A stretch of DNA of 64,000 bases. Source: JANQMY01 sp965228775. Lineage in GTDB: Bacteria; Pseudomonadota; Alphaproteobacteria; JANQMY01. Position numbers and translations under genes: made by a program. Shown here in pieces: positions 16,348 through 25,093 of this stretch (its first letter is position 1; the number at the start of each line of letters is the position of its first letter). The notes beneath the pieces are model-generated. The model had not been told where the DNA came from. It saw only the letters and a list, made by a program, of their open reading frames with translations, and did not search any database. The stretch spans positions 4,898,001 to 4,962,000 of the forward strand of contig OZ245840.1 in the NCBI GenBank assembly GCA_965228775.1, written 5' to 3'.

Positions 16348-16803
16348 GTGATCGTCGTGCTCACGGATTATCCCGTCATCATATTTTGCGCTGCAATGGT
16401 GTTTGCATTCGGCGCCCCATGGGTGGTTGATCGCATCGCCTCGAAACACGCCGTGTGGGCGGCCTACGGTACCATGGCCACCTATTTTTTCGTGGTGTGG
16501 AATGCGTTTCATATTTTCGATTTGATTCTTCCGGAGGCCTATCACAGCCAAGCCAACCGACGGTAGCACGGCTTGGTTTATGACGGCTGGGATGAATGGG
16601 AAATCTTCATCGATCAACTTCCCTATGTGTTGCTCAGTATGCCTCTGCTTTATCTCACAACGTTTTTTGGCTTCATTTTACTTACAAAAAATCGGGCCAA
16701 TCATTTTGCCATGGCCTCTTTGCTGGCCTGGTTGCCGTTGGCCGGCCTGTCATATCTGTTGGCTTTGATGACCCCGTGCAGGTATTTTTCGATATGCCTG
16801 TGA
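16348..16803 (+). pseudogene. Membrane protein gene interrupted by an in-frame stop
   Basis: One frame encodes hydrophobic segments from a GTG at 16348 to a TAG at 16564-16566, then continues in the same frame after the stop with more hydrophobic segments (LPYVLLSMPLLYLTTFFGF and MASLLAWLPLAGLSYLLALM) to 16803. Together they read as one 151-residue protein of about four to five helices with a single nonsense codon. It could be a recent pseudogene, two coupled genes (a TTG at 16573 could restart), or a sequence error. The family is not recognised. Confidence 0.45.
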
Positions 16804-16958
16804 CAGCGTGCACCGCTTTAACCAGCGATCCGGCAATGGTCGAATTGAACGTTTTCTTCGCCGCTTTCGGCAATGTTGCTGTAGATTCCTGCATTTTCCA
16901 TCCTGCCGATTTGGTGTAGAAGCCAGAGCCTTCGGAAGGGACCGGCGTCCCGAAGGGT

Positions 16959-17771
16959 GTGAAAGTGACTCAACAAGAGCTGATCAGGCGCGTTAGCCGC
17001 GCTTATGATTTTCACGGAAGCTTAGGGCAGGAGCGGCTGGATGCGCCCCATTGCGAGGTTATTCGCGACACCCGCAACCCTACTGTATGGATGTCCAATG
17101 TGGTCTTCGGGGTGACGGCTCAGACGGCTGGCGAGCGCAGTGCTTTGTTCGCTGCCGTCGAGGAAGTTTTTGACGGCTACGGTTACCGCCATTTCTCCAT
17201 CGATCCGCTTGTGCCGCCCTCATTTTCCGCCACGCTGGCCCTTCAAGGATATGGCGAACAGACGGCGACGCTGCAGCAAGTGTTGCTCGGGGACTTGACG
17301 CGTCCGGTTGCTGAAAAAGAGCCGGCCGTCTCGTTCCAACCGGTTACGTCGGAAGCGGATTGGGCCACGCTGCACGAGTTGGTGCGTCTCGATCACTTAG
17401 AGGGGCAACGCACCAAGGGCTATCCCATGGATGAAGCGGTCACACGCGGCATCGTGGAAGCGTATCGTAGAAAAGAAGGGCCCAGCCAATTCTTCCTGGC
17501 CATTGTTGACGATACGCCCTGTGCCTATGGCTCTGGTATTACCTGTCCTGAAGAGATCGGTATGGTGGAAGACCTGTTTACACTGCCGGATTACCGCAAG
17601 CGCGGGATTGCGTCCGCCGTTATCAAGCAGTGTGTGGATTATGTGCGGGCGCGGGGCGCCGGGCCGGTTTTTATTGGCGCTCATGTGGACGATACGCCAA
17701 AGCTTTTGTATCACCGGCTGGGGTTTGAACCCTTATGCCTTACACGGACTTTCTTTAAGGATGTGGAATAG
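16959..17771 (+). CDS. GNAT family N-acetyltransferase
   Basis: The 270-residue product has a C-terminal GNAT domain. The acetyl-CoA-binding motif is seen in VEDLFTLPDYRKRGIASAVI (R/QxxGxG/A type), followed by a LLYHRLGFEPL strand-turn typical of motif B. The N-terminal 130 residues may be a second, degenerate GNAT-like half. The substrate is unknown. Translation probably starts at the GTG at 16959, just after GAAGGG; no better ATG is present. The gene stands alone, followed by a repeat-filled gap. Confidence 0.8.
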   Translation: MKVTQQELIRRVSRAYDFHGSLGQERLDAPHCEVIRDTRNPTVWMSNVVFGVTAQTAGERSALFAAVEEVFDGYGYRHFSIDPLVPPSFSATLALQGYGEQTATLQQVLLGDLTRPVAEKEPAVSFQPVTSEADWATLHELVRLDHLEGQRTKGYPMDEAVTRGIVEAYRRKEGPSQFFLAIVDDTPCAYGSGITCPEEIGMVEDLFTLPDYRKRGIASAVIKQCVDYVRARGAGPVFIGAHVDDTPKLLYHRLGFEPLCLTRTFFKDVE

Positions 17772-17826
17772 ATTTAGGTCAAATGGCCCAACACTTCGTC
17801 ATACCCGCGCGCCCGAATTTTTTGGG

Positions 17827-17896
17827 CCCCCTTAACCTCCCCCTTGTGGGGAGGTCGAAAGATCGAGCGCCTGCGAGATCTTTCGGGTGGGGGTAA
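17827..17896. repeat. Intergenic repeat, CCCCCACCCGAAA family, inverted copy
   Basis: In reverse this unit reads CCCCCACCCGAAA, a palindromic insert GATCTCGCAGGCGCTCGATC, then TTTCGACCTCCCCACAAGGG and GGAGGTTAAGG. The flanks equal those of the copies at 12700 and 17987, while the insert differs. Confidence 0.75.
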
Positions 17897-17986
17897 AGGT
17901 ACTGACTGCGCCAAAAGTTCATTGGTAAGCCGTGGGGCCGACAACGCTTGGCTGGCCGCCAAGACCAGAGGCTTTTGAAAGAGTTG

Positions 17987-18074
17987 CTCCCCCACCCGAA
18001 AAATCGCCCTAACGGTCAATTTTTCGACCTCCCCACAAGGGGGAGGTTAGGGATGAGGGACACACCTGCTAGCT
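17987..18074. repeat. Intergenic repeat, CCCCCACCCGAAA family, copy 2
   Basis: This copy carries the A-rich insert form, a perfect CCTCCCC/GGGGAGG hairpin and the CCTGCTAGC end. That end overlaps the stop codon of the neighbouring oxygenase gene. With the inverted copy 90 bases away it forms a head-to-head pair. Confidence 0.8.
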
Positions 18075-19013
18075 CGCGATCTTGTAGCGGTCCACTTGAA
18101 TATCGTCCTCGCCGATATTGGCAAAATTATCGTCGATGCGGCCCTGGATGAATTCCTTCCAGGTAAACGGCCGGTATTGCGGTGTGCCTAGATCGGGCAG
18201 GGGCTCTATGACCGCTTTCGAACCGGGCTGATAGAAGAAGGGCATGCTATAGCGCGACTTGCCCGCGGGCACCGGCACCACGCGGTGAATGGCCGCTTTG
18301 TATTGGCCGTTCGACCAAACCTGCATTACATCGCCCACATTCACGACGATGGAACCCGGTTGTGGGGGGACGGGAATCCAGCCCATTTCCTGGGAAAAGG
18401 TTTCGAGACCGCCCACACTGTCTTGATAAAGTAATGTAATAGCGCCGGGGTCCGTATGGTGACCTAGAGCCATGTCGCCCAATGCTTCCACCTTGGCTTG
18501 TTCGCCCGGCTCCAGGTGATCGGTGGACGGATAATGGTTGAGCCGTGCCGTGCTGGTGGGGGCTTCGGCAAAGATTGCATCCAGCGCATTCTCCGGCTGG
18601 CCCAGGGCGCGGCATAAGAGTTTTAGAAGCCGCTGGGAAAGGTCGCCGCTGGCATAGAAATAATCGCATAGCACGTCGCGGAATTCTGACTCCCCGTCGG
18701 GCCACGGCATGCGCCCGAAGCTGCCTTGCGTGCGCGGCGCATAGAAATCGAAGACTTCTTTTAGGTCGCGCTTTTGTTTCGTCAGTTCCCGGTCGTAATA
18801 CCCCATGGGGTTGTCGGCGGTGCGGAAGACTTTCCGTTTGACGGCGAGGGGCTGGGCAAAGAAACGTTCCGCCTGCGATTGCAGCTGTTCCAGATGATCT
18901 TCCAGGCCGTGATTGGTGACCAGGAAAAAGCCATGATCCCGGCAGGCCCGGTCGATTTGATCGAGCGCCCCTTGATCCACGTTTTGAAGATCGATGGTTG
19001 GGACATTTGGCAT
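18069..19013 (-). CDS. 2-oxoglutarate/Fe(II) oxygenase, isopenicillin N synthase family
   Basis: The 314-residue product has the N-terminal DIOX domain (IDRACRDHGFFLVTNHGL) and a C-terminal double-stranded beta-helix. Iron ligands are seen as HxD in GHHTDPGAITLL and a distal His in AAIHRVVP. The RxS motif binding the 2-oxoglutarate carboxylate is SRYSMPFF. Family members hydroxylate or cyclise diverse small molecules; the substrate is unknown. The next gene upstream on this strand encodes an N-acyl-D-amino-acid deacylase, but a repeat-filled gap of about 160 bases separates them, so co-transcription is uncertain. The ATG at 19013 follows AGGAACGGC. Confidence 0.88.
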   Translation of the reverse strand: MPNVPTIDLQNVDQGALDQIDRACRDHGFFLVTNHGLEDHLEQLQSQAERFFAQPLAVKRKVFRTADNPMGYYDRELTKQKRDLKEVFDFYAPRTQGSFGRMPWPDGESEFRDVLCDYFYASGDLSQRLLKLLCRALGQPENALDAIFAEAPTSTARLNHYPSTDHLEPGEQAKVEALGDMALGHHTDPGAITLLYQDSVGGLETFSQEMGWIPVPPQPGSIVVNVGDVMQVWSNGQYKAAIHRVVPVPAGKSRYSMPFFYQPGSKAVIEPLPDLGTPQYRPFTWKEFIQGRIDDNFANIGEDDIQVDRYKIAS

Positions 19014-19064
19014 GCCGTTCCTTTCTTTTTTCCATCACCCTCCATAGCGACGTTTCACCCCCCA

Positions 19065-19160
19065 CCTAACCTCCCCCCATCAAGGGGGGAGGAACCTGAA
19101 GGTGGAGAGGAATTATTTGCCTTTTCCCCTCCCTAACAAGGGAGGGGTTAGGGGAGGGTG
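19065..19160. repeat. Two-hairpin GC-rich intergenic repeat
   Basis: CCTCCCCCC with GGGGGGAGG (loop ATCAA) is followed by CCCCTCCC with GGGAGGGG (loop TAACAA). The CCTAACCTCCCC and GGGGTTAGGGG flanks resemble the CCCCCACCCGAAA family. It lies between the deacylase and oxygenase genes and may end or stabilise the transcript. Confidence 0.6.
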
Positions 19161-19176
19161 TGGCCTTTGTCTCTAT

Positions 19177-20907
19177 CTACTCCGCCGCGAGGGCCTGTGG
19201 GGCTGCCTGGGCGCCACGGATCAAGTGACCGGGCAAGGCGCCGGTGGGCTTGCCGTTTTCGAAGATCACTTCGCCGTTCACGATGGTGGCCACATAGCCT
19301 TCTGCTTCCTGAACCAGGCGGCGGCCATTGGCCGGCAGGTCATAGACCATTTGCGGGCGCTTGATCTTCAAATTCTCAAAGTCGATCACATTGACGTCCG
19401 CTTTCATGCCCGGCGCGATCAGGCCACGGTCGTGCAGCCCATAGGCTTCGGCCGTTTCCCGCGTTTGCATTTGCACCGCCCGCTCGATGCTGATGGTCGG
19501 TCCGCGTTTCCGGTCGCGGGCCCAGTGAGTCAACATGAAAGTGGTATAGCTGGCATCGCAAATCACGCCGCAATGGGCGCCGCCGTCAGACAGGGAGAGG
19601 CGTGTGTACGGATGATCCATCATCTCGTGCACGTGATCCAGGTTGAAATTGGCGTAGTTGAGAAGCGGCAGATAGATGAAGCCGCGGCCCTCATCTTCCA
19701 GCAGGATGTCGTAGGCAAGCTCTTCCGGCGTGACGCCTTTCTCTTTTGCGATGGCCGCCAGGCTATCTTCGGGGCCGGGCTCGTAATTCGGTTCCTTACC
19801 GAGCGGGAACATCCGGTCGTATCCGCCCAACACGATCATGGCCAACGGCGTTTCCGCATCCGGCTTCTCGCTGAGAAGTTTCGCGCGGAACTCGGGCTTC
19901 TTCATTTCCGCCAAGCGCTGCTCGAATGGCAGATGTGCGATTGCTACATAACTCGGGTGACTGATAAAGGGATGCGCCGTACCGTCTAGGCTCAACAGCA
20001 GGCCGTTACCCCGGACAGCGATTTGTGCGGTCACCTGGGCACCGTTCGCATTGGCTTTGTCCATGCTTTCCAGATAGCGGCGCCAATTGTCCGGGTCCAG
20101 AGGGCTTTGCAAGCAGGCGAAGCTTACCGGCATGCCGCTTTCCCGGCTCATCTGAGCCATGATGTCGAATTCTTTTTCTTCCGGGTTAAGGTCCGATGCC
20201 ATTTCGAAAACGCCATGGGGGAATTCGCCCAACACGCGCGCGATGCCCAGCATCTCATCATTGTCGGCGGTGGTGCCCGGAACAACCTCGCCGTCGATCG
20301 CGCGGTGCAGCACGGTGCGGGAGGTGGAGAAACCGAGCGCCCCGGCAGCCATGCCGTCGCGCACCACATCCGCCATTTTCTCGATGTCTTCCGGCGTCGC
20401 TTTTTCATTCTTGGCGCCACGGTCGCCCATGACATAGGCGCGGACGGCGCCGTGGGGCACTTGCGCCGCCACGTCGATCGCCAGCGGCCGCCGGTCCAGC
20501 GCATCCATATATTCGCTGAAGGTTTCCCATTCCCATTGGATTCCTTCTGCAAGCGCCGACCCCGGAATATCTTCCACGCCCTCCATGAGGCCGATCAGCC
20601 AGTCGTGCCGGTCCGGTGCCGCAGGCGCAAAGCCCACGCCGCAATTGCCCATAACAACGGTGGTGGCGCCATGCCAGGAAGACGGGGTGAGATAGGGATC
20701 CCAGGTGACCTGGCCGTCATAATGGGTATGGATGTCCACCCAGCCCGGTGCCACCAGAAGTCCTTCGGCGTCGATTTCCTTCTTGGCCTCGCCCAAATTC
20801 TCACCAACAGCAGCGATCCGGCCGTCCTTGATGGCCACGTCTGCTTTTTGCGCCGGTTGGCCCGACCCGTCCACAACTGTCCCGTTCTTGATGATGAGAT
20901 CGTGCAT
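19177..20907 (-). CDS. N-acyl-D-amino-acid deacylase / amidohydrolase family 3
   Basis: The 576-residue product shows the metal-dependent hydrolase fold. It opens with a small beta domain (DLIIKNGTVVDGSG), then the metal motif DIHTHYDGQ, the cysteine loop VMGNCGVGFAP found in D-aminoacylases, and the late SDGGAHCG aspartate region. The C-terminal KADVNVIDFENL strand returns to the beta domain. Such enzymes cleave N-acyl-D-amino acids or related amides in the cytoplasm. Length is usual for the family. The start is the ATG at 20907, and no other start is competitive. Confidence 0.85.
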   Translation of the reverse strand: MHDLIIKNGTVVDGSGQPAQKADVAIKDGRIAAVGENLGEAKKEIDAEGLLVAPGWVDIHTHYDGQVTWDPYLTPSSWHGATTVVMGNCGVGFAPAAPDRHDWLIGLMEGVEDIPGSALAEGIQWEWETFSEYMDALDRRPLAIDVAAQVPHGAVRAYVMGDRGAKNEKATPEDIEKMADVVRDGMAAGALGFSTSRTVLHRAIDGEVVPGTTADNDEMLGIARVLGEFPHGVFEMASDLNPEEKEFDIMAQMSRESGMPVSFACLQSPLDPDNWRRYLESMDKANANGAQVTAQIAVRGNGLLLSLDGTAHPFISHPSYVAIAHLPFEQRLAEMKKPEFRAKLLSEKPDAETPLAMIVLGGYDRMFPLGKEPNYEPGPEDSLAAIAKEKGVTPEELAYDILLEDEGRGFIYLPLLNYANFNLDHVHEMMDHPYTRLSLSDGGAHCGVICDASYTTFMLTHWARDRKRGPTISIERAVQMQTRETAEAYGLHDRGLIAPGMKADVNVIDFENLKIKRPQMVYDLPANGRRLVQEAEGYVATIVNGEVIFENGKPTGALPGHLIRGAQAAPQALAAE

Positions 20908-21060
20908 GAGCGTCTTCCCTGTGTCTTATTGAGCAAGCATTGTTGGGGCGCATGATGCCTTTTTTGCCATAGCGAGACAATGACAATTTGTCATTTTCGG
21001 CTTTGAAGAAATTCACGAGGGCATTGACGCATGGGCCGGGCGAGCCATAGGGAAAAGAGT

Positions 21061-21861
21061 ATGACAGTCGGAGAAAACGCGGTGGGCACGATCCGTTCTA
21101 TTCTGGGCGTTTTCGGCATGCTGATCCTGGTGGCGGCGTGCGGCGACGACGATGCGACCCTTACCCTTGGTGCGGTGCCCGAACATGTGGCGGGAATCAG
21201 TAACGCGGGCGCGTTCGTCTTGGCGGCGAGCTGGCAGGCCGCATTTTGTGAGACGCGGCCAAATAAGCCCGAGTGCCGGTCGCAGACCGCGGACCGTTTC
21301 GATGCCACTCACTTCGCGCTTCACGGGCTGTGGCCGCAGCCCCGCAGCAATGTGTATTGCGGCGTGGAGAAAGGGCTGGAGGCTGTCGACAAAACAGGGC
21401 GCTGGCGCGACCTGCCGCGTCTCGATCTGACTTCCGATGTGCGGGCCGCCTTAGAACAGGTGATGCCGGGCGCGCGTTCCTACCTGCACCGCCACGAATG
21501 GGTGAAGCACGGCACCTGCTATTCCGCCGGCAGTCCCGAGGAATATTTTGTGGAATCGCTTGTGTTGATGCAGCAGCTCAATGACTCTCCCGTGCGCGAT
21601 CTATTCGTTCAAAAGATCGGAAAAGTCGCGACACGGAATGAAATTGCGGCGGCCTTCGACGACGCTTTCGGTTTCGGAGCCGGCGATCGTGTGGAACTTG
21701 TGTGCCGCCAGGACGGCATCCGGCAGATCATTGTCGAAATCCGCATCAACCTGGATGGCAAGATTACGCCCAGCAGCAAAATGAGCGATCTGATCAAAGC
21801 AGCCGCCCCACGCGGCAATGACTGCCAAGCGGGCATCATCGATCCGGTAAGGCTGCAGTAG
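21061..21861 (+). CDS. Ribonuclease T2 family lipoprotein
   Basis: The 266-residue product has a hydrophobic N-terminus ending in a lipobox (LILVAACG), so it is probably anchored to a membrane outside the cytoplasm. Both T2 active-site blocks are present: FALHGLWP (CAS I) and HEWVKHGTC (CAS II), with several paired cysteines. These enzymes cut RNA without base specificity through a 2',3'-cyclic phosphate and serve in nutrient scavenging. The ATG at 21061, after GGAAAAGAG, is preferred to one 30 bases upstream. No operon partner is evident. Confidence 0.9.
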   Translation: MTVGENAVGTIRSILGVFGMLILVAACGDDDATLTLGAVPEHVAGISNAGAFVLAASWQAAFCETRPNKPECRSQTADRFDATHFALHGLWPQPRSNVYCGVEKGLEAVDKTGRWRDLPRLDLTSDVRAALEQVMPGARSYLHRHEWVKHGTCYSAGSPEEYFVESLVLMQQLNDSPVRDLFVQKIGKVATRNEIAAAFDDAFGFGAGDRVELVCRQDGIRQIIVEIRINLDGKITPSSKMSDLIKAAAPRGNDCQAGIIDPVRLQ

Positions 21862-21963
21862 CCTCAGTTGCGGAAGACTGTCTGTGCCGTGAAGCGGTTC
21901 CTCGGCACGGTTTGAAGCCAGTGAAATGATGGTCGCCAGATCATTTTTTCATTGGGGGGCGAG

Positions 21964-22368
21964 ATGGGATCGATCCTGTTCTTTGTTTTTCTGGTTTTTG
22001 CCGCGATATTCGGGGCTTACCTCTACTTCGCCTATAAGAGTTTGAGTTCGCTTGACGAAGGGCGGCGGTCACAAGAGATCGAGGAAAAGATTGCGACCCT
22101 TGCGCAACACGCGTGGTTCTTTATTCAACCCATTCTGCAGGCAGCGCTTGTTATCGCTATTGCTATCTACGCATTCTCGTTCTTCAATTTCGACTTGAAT
22201 CTGATCGCTGAGAAATTGGATTGGGATTTCAGAGCCCTGTTAGCGTTTGTGGTGGTCGCGGCCTTCGCGATTTCAGCTATCGGCGGTTCGAATGGTGCCC
22301 ATTTGCTGAAGGATGTGGCCCTGGTCGTTGTTGGTTTCTATTTCGGCGGCTTGGGGCTAGGGGGCTAG
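21964..22368 (+). CDS. Small membrane protein, unknown function
   Basis: The 134-residue product has an N-terminal membrane helix (GSILFFVFLVFAAIFGAYLY), a short charged segment (SLDEGRRSQEIEEKIATL) and three further hydrophobic spans, ending in a glycine-rich tail. I recognise no family. The ATG at 21964 lies just after GGGGGGCGAG, which acts as ribosome-binding site. It is convergent with the DUF2189 gene. Confidence 0.6.
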   Translation: MGSILFFVFLVFAAIFGAYLYFAYKSLSSLDEGRRSQEIEEKIATLAQHAWFFIQPILQAALVIAIAIYAFSFFNFDLNLIAEKLDWDFRALLAFVVVAAFAISAIGGSNGAHLLKDVALVVVGFYFGGLGLGG

Positions 22369-22447
22369 TGACACCTTCGACGTCGGCGCACATTGGACGG
22401 TGGAAATGTGCGCCGATATCGCAAAATAGATTGGTGAAAAAAGTCTA

Positions 22448-23242
22448 TTAACGTTCCACCACTTTCCGGTAGAGGTGCCAGGTGGCGTGCCCCAGAACCG
22501 GCATCACGACAGCAAGCCCGATAAAGGCGGGAAGCATGCCGATGATCAGCAGCGCCGTGACAATGGCGCCCCACATGAGCATGGTGACCGGGTTCGCCAT
22601 TAACGCGCGGACCGATGTCTGAATGGCCACGACAGCGCCCACCGGCTTGTCCGTCAGCATAGGGAACGACACGGCAGCGATCGCTAAAACGAACAGTGCA
22701 AACAAGAACCCGATGCCGCAACCCAGCAAGATGAGCATTTGCCCTTCGGAGGTGGTAAGCACCTGATTGATCAAAGCACCGATTGACTCAGGCACCCAAG
22801 TGCCGAACAGCGCCATGTAAAGGCCTTGTGCCGATGCGATCCAAGCGAAATAGACGGCGGCGAGCACGGCGCTTAAGTACAAGATCGACGGGAAAGACGG
22901 CGAATGTACCACATTCATGGCGTCGCGCACCGTATGGCTTTCACCCTGTTCCTTGCGGCGGCTTAACTCGTAGAGCGCGACGGCGACAACAGGCCCCACC
23001 AGCGCAAAGCCCGACACGATCGGAAACAGCAGTGGCAGCAGATCCTGTCCGGCCACCATCCGTGCCATGACCAATCCGACAATCGGGTAGATGATCACCA
23101 ACATCATGTAGTGCGTCGGATGTTCGCGAAAATCATTCCAGCCTTGAGCAAGCGCGTCCATAAGATCGCTTGGCCCGATCGCGTTGATGGGGTGATGGTC
23201 GGCGGTGTCTTCGACGGCGCCGAATAGGTGCTGTTCAGCCAT
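22448..23242 (-). CDS. DUF2189 family membrane protein
   Basis: The 264-residue product has about six membrane helices. The opening LMDALAQGWNDFREHPTHYM and the following LLPLLFPIVSGFALVGPVVA are characteristic of the DUF2189 family, with the ALYELSRRKEQGE loop between helices. Function is unknown; members are common in alpha- and betaproteobacteria. The ATG at 23242 follows GGGAGG, and an in-frame ATG 72 bases upstream is less likely. Confidence 0.85.
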   Translation of the reverse strand: MAEQHLFGAVEDTADHHPINAIGPSDLMDALAQGWNDFREHPTHYMMLVIIYPIVGLVMARMVAGQDLLPLLFPIVSGFALVGPVVAVALYELSRRKEQGESHTVRDAMNVVHSPSFPSILYLSAVLAAVYFAWIASAQGLYMALFGTWVPESIGALINQVLTTSEGQMLILLGCGIGFLFALFVLAIAAVSFPMLTDKPVGAVVAIQTSVRALMANPVTMLMWGAIVTALLIIGMLPAFIGLAVVMPVLGHATWHLYRKVVER

Positions 23243-23471
23243 GGCAATACCTCCCAGTTGTTGCGGCGCGCGCTCGCAAGGATCAGAGAGGCATATGGGA
23301 CGTGGCAATGGCACGTGACTTGGGTGTGGCCTCTCTTTCTTGAGGAGACACGGCCCGATTTATCCTTTGAGTTTAACGCGGGTGAGACATTCTGTCGCCC
23401 CCTTTTTGGTCCGTACCCATCCACATTTTTGTGAGCGTAGAGGCCGGAAAAAGGGTCTTTGAATCAAACGC

Positions 23472-24542
23472 TTAAGGGGCGGGCAGGGTGGCCAGAGCCG
23501 GCATCACCAGGCTGCCCAGGTAAAGCGTGCCGTCGATTTCGTTGACGCTGGTCACCGTATAGACGTGGCCAGACGGGTCCTGCAGATTGTTGACCACTTG
23601 GCCATTCACATCCATGCCGATGGTCCAGCCGAACGGCTCAATCAGATCGAAGGCACCGAACAGGTTCTGGGCGCGGACGATGACCTTCCGTGTGAACGTG
23701 TCTTCCCAAAGCCCGTCCGTCTGGTCGTTGCGCGGCGTTACCAGGGCGATCCAAAACGTATCCTTGCCATTGAAGGAAAGATTGTCCGGATAACCCGGCA
23801 GCCCTTCTGCGAACATGTCGTCCTGGCCCGCCATATCTCCCTTGAGCCAGAGGCGGCGCACGCGATGTCCCATGGTTTCGTTGACGAGAACATATTCGTC
23901 ATTGGGGCCAACCGCCACGCCATTTGCGAACCGCAAACCATCAAGGTGAAGCGTCACAACCTCCGTAAACGGATTGTAGGAGAACAGGCGGCCGGTGGGC
24001 TTGCCTTCCCAGAAGTCCATTTGGTTCTGCTCAATGGGAAACCGGGTGGAGGCATCGGAAAACCAAATCGTGCCATCTTGGGCGATGTCGAGGTCGTCCA
24101 CAAACAGCATTGGTTCGCCGTCATACGTGGCCGCCAGCACGATGATTTCACCCGTATACGGATCGATGGACAAAATGCCCTTCTTGCCGTCGGCCACGAT
24201 CAACTGACCGTTTTCGTCGAATTGCATGCCCAGGGGGCGTCCACCCGTATTGACCACACGGTCGACCGTGCCGTCCTCCAGCAGGCGAACCACATGCCCA
24301 TCTTCCAAGCCGGTATAGATCAATCCGTCGGGGCCGACGGTTACGTCCTCCGGCCCGTGGCCTCCTTCAAGGTCATGAAGCGTTGCTTTGGAAAGCGCCT
24401 CATTGGCGGCATAAGGGCCGGTTTTGCCGGGATTGGCTTTGGGCGTCCAGGCTTGGGGTTCTATACCGACCGGCCACAAAAGCAGGTACGCGGCCAGCAC
24501 CGCGACAAGCCCCACGATCCCAATTAACACATTACGCAGCAT
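23472..24542 (-). CDS. SMP-30/gluconolactonase-like beta-propeller protein
   Basis: The 356-residue product begins with a membrane-spanning or signal segment (MLRNVLIGIVGLVAVLAAYL), so it acts in the periplasm or anchored to the membrane. The body carries repeats of the SMP-30/strictosidine-synthase type: GPEDVTVGPDGLIYTG, RPLGMQFDENGQLIVAD, VDDLDIAQDGTIWFSDA, LRFANGVAVGPNDEYVLV. Members are lactonases or related esterases with a central calcium; the substrate here is unknown. The ATG at 24542 is preceded by GGGAGGG, which decides the start. Confidence 0.85.
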   Translation of the reverse strand: MLRNVLIGIVGLVAVLAAYLLLWPVGIEPQAWTPKANPGKTGPYAANEALSKATLHDLEGGHGPEDVTVGPDGLIYTGLEDGHVVRLLEDGTVDRVVNTGGRPLGMQFDENGQLIVADGKKGILSIDPYTGEIIVLAATYDGEPMLFVDDLDIAQDGTIWFSDASTRFPIEQNQMDFWEGKPTGRLFSYNPFTEVVTLHLDGLRFANGVAVGPNDEYVLVNETMGHRVRRLWLKGDMAGQDDMFAEGLPGYPDNLSFNGKDTFWIALVTPRNDQTDGLWEDTFTRKVIVRAQNLFGAFDLIEPFGWTIGMDVNGQVVNNLQDPSGHVYTVTSVNEIDGTLYLGSLVMPALATLPAP

Positions 24543-24661
24543 GGGTATCCCTCCCCAATTCCGCCCGGCCCTTGGTTGGAGGGAGCGTAGCACGGAATGG
24601 AAGCAGCCCAATAGAATTGAGCCTTAGCGAATGAACAGGCGCATATCGTCAATACTCTGCG

Positions 24662-24800
24662 TGTCATGCCCGCCGATAGGCGGGCATCCAATGGTGTTAA
24701 TCAAAGGACCAGTGTTGTCGGCTTTGGCTCTCACGTTGCCGGTTAAGCATTGGCAAATGGCAAGGCCGTTAGATTCCCGGCTTGGCCGCGGGGAATGACA
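24662..24800. repeat. Intergenic mosaic repeat
   Basis: The segment contains TCATGCCCGCCGATAGGCGG with GCATCCA, and ends in TAGATTCCCGGCTTGGCCGC with GGGAATGACA. Paired ends of this kind are typical of dispersed alphaproteobacterial palindromes. It fills the gap upstream of tRNA-Pro; no gene is visible. Confidence 0.5.
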
Positions 24801-24883
24801 ACGGGACGGGGCAGCAATGGGGATCAAGCGACCCATTGCAGCCACCGCGCCTCAGCGCTATAAACCTCCTCTTCATGAAAGGT

Positions 24884-24960
24884 CGGGGCGTGGCGCAGCC
24901 TGGTAGCGCACCTCGTTCGGGACGAGGGGGTCGGTGGTTCGAATCCACTCGCCCCGACCA
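24884..24960 (+). tRNA. tRNA-Pro (CGG)
   Basis: A complete 77-base tRNA with acceptor stem CGGGGCG/CGCCCCG, D-arm GCGCAGCCTGGTAGCGC, anticodon stem-loop CTCGTTCGGGACGAG giving anticodon CGG, variable loop GGGTC, T-arm GGTGGTTCGAATCCACT and encoded CCA. Confidence 0.97.
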
Positions 24961-24994
24961 TTCGAGACCGGTTTGGTCCAATCTTTGGGCCAAA

Positions 24995-25019
24995 TCGAAA
25001 GGTCCGGTGGACCTTTCGA
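24995..25019 (+). terminator. Hairpin downstream of tRNA-Pro
   Basis: TCGAAAGGTCC and GGACCTTTCGA form a perfect 11-bp stem with a 3-base loop, 35 bases after the tRNA. No T-run follows, so it may be a processing or weak termination site. Confidence 0.45.
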
Positions 25020-25093
25020 AGGTCGAGAATGCCCCGGCAGGGGCCGAGACCGGGCCCATGCCAGCGACACCGTCAGCACATTTTTTGGACTTG

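Noticed and set aside
24661..24830. Possible small gene upstream of tRNA-Pro
   Set aside because: The sequence is better explained as a dispersed palindromic repeat.
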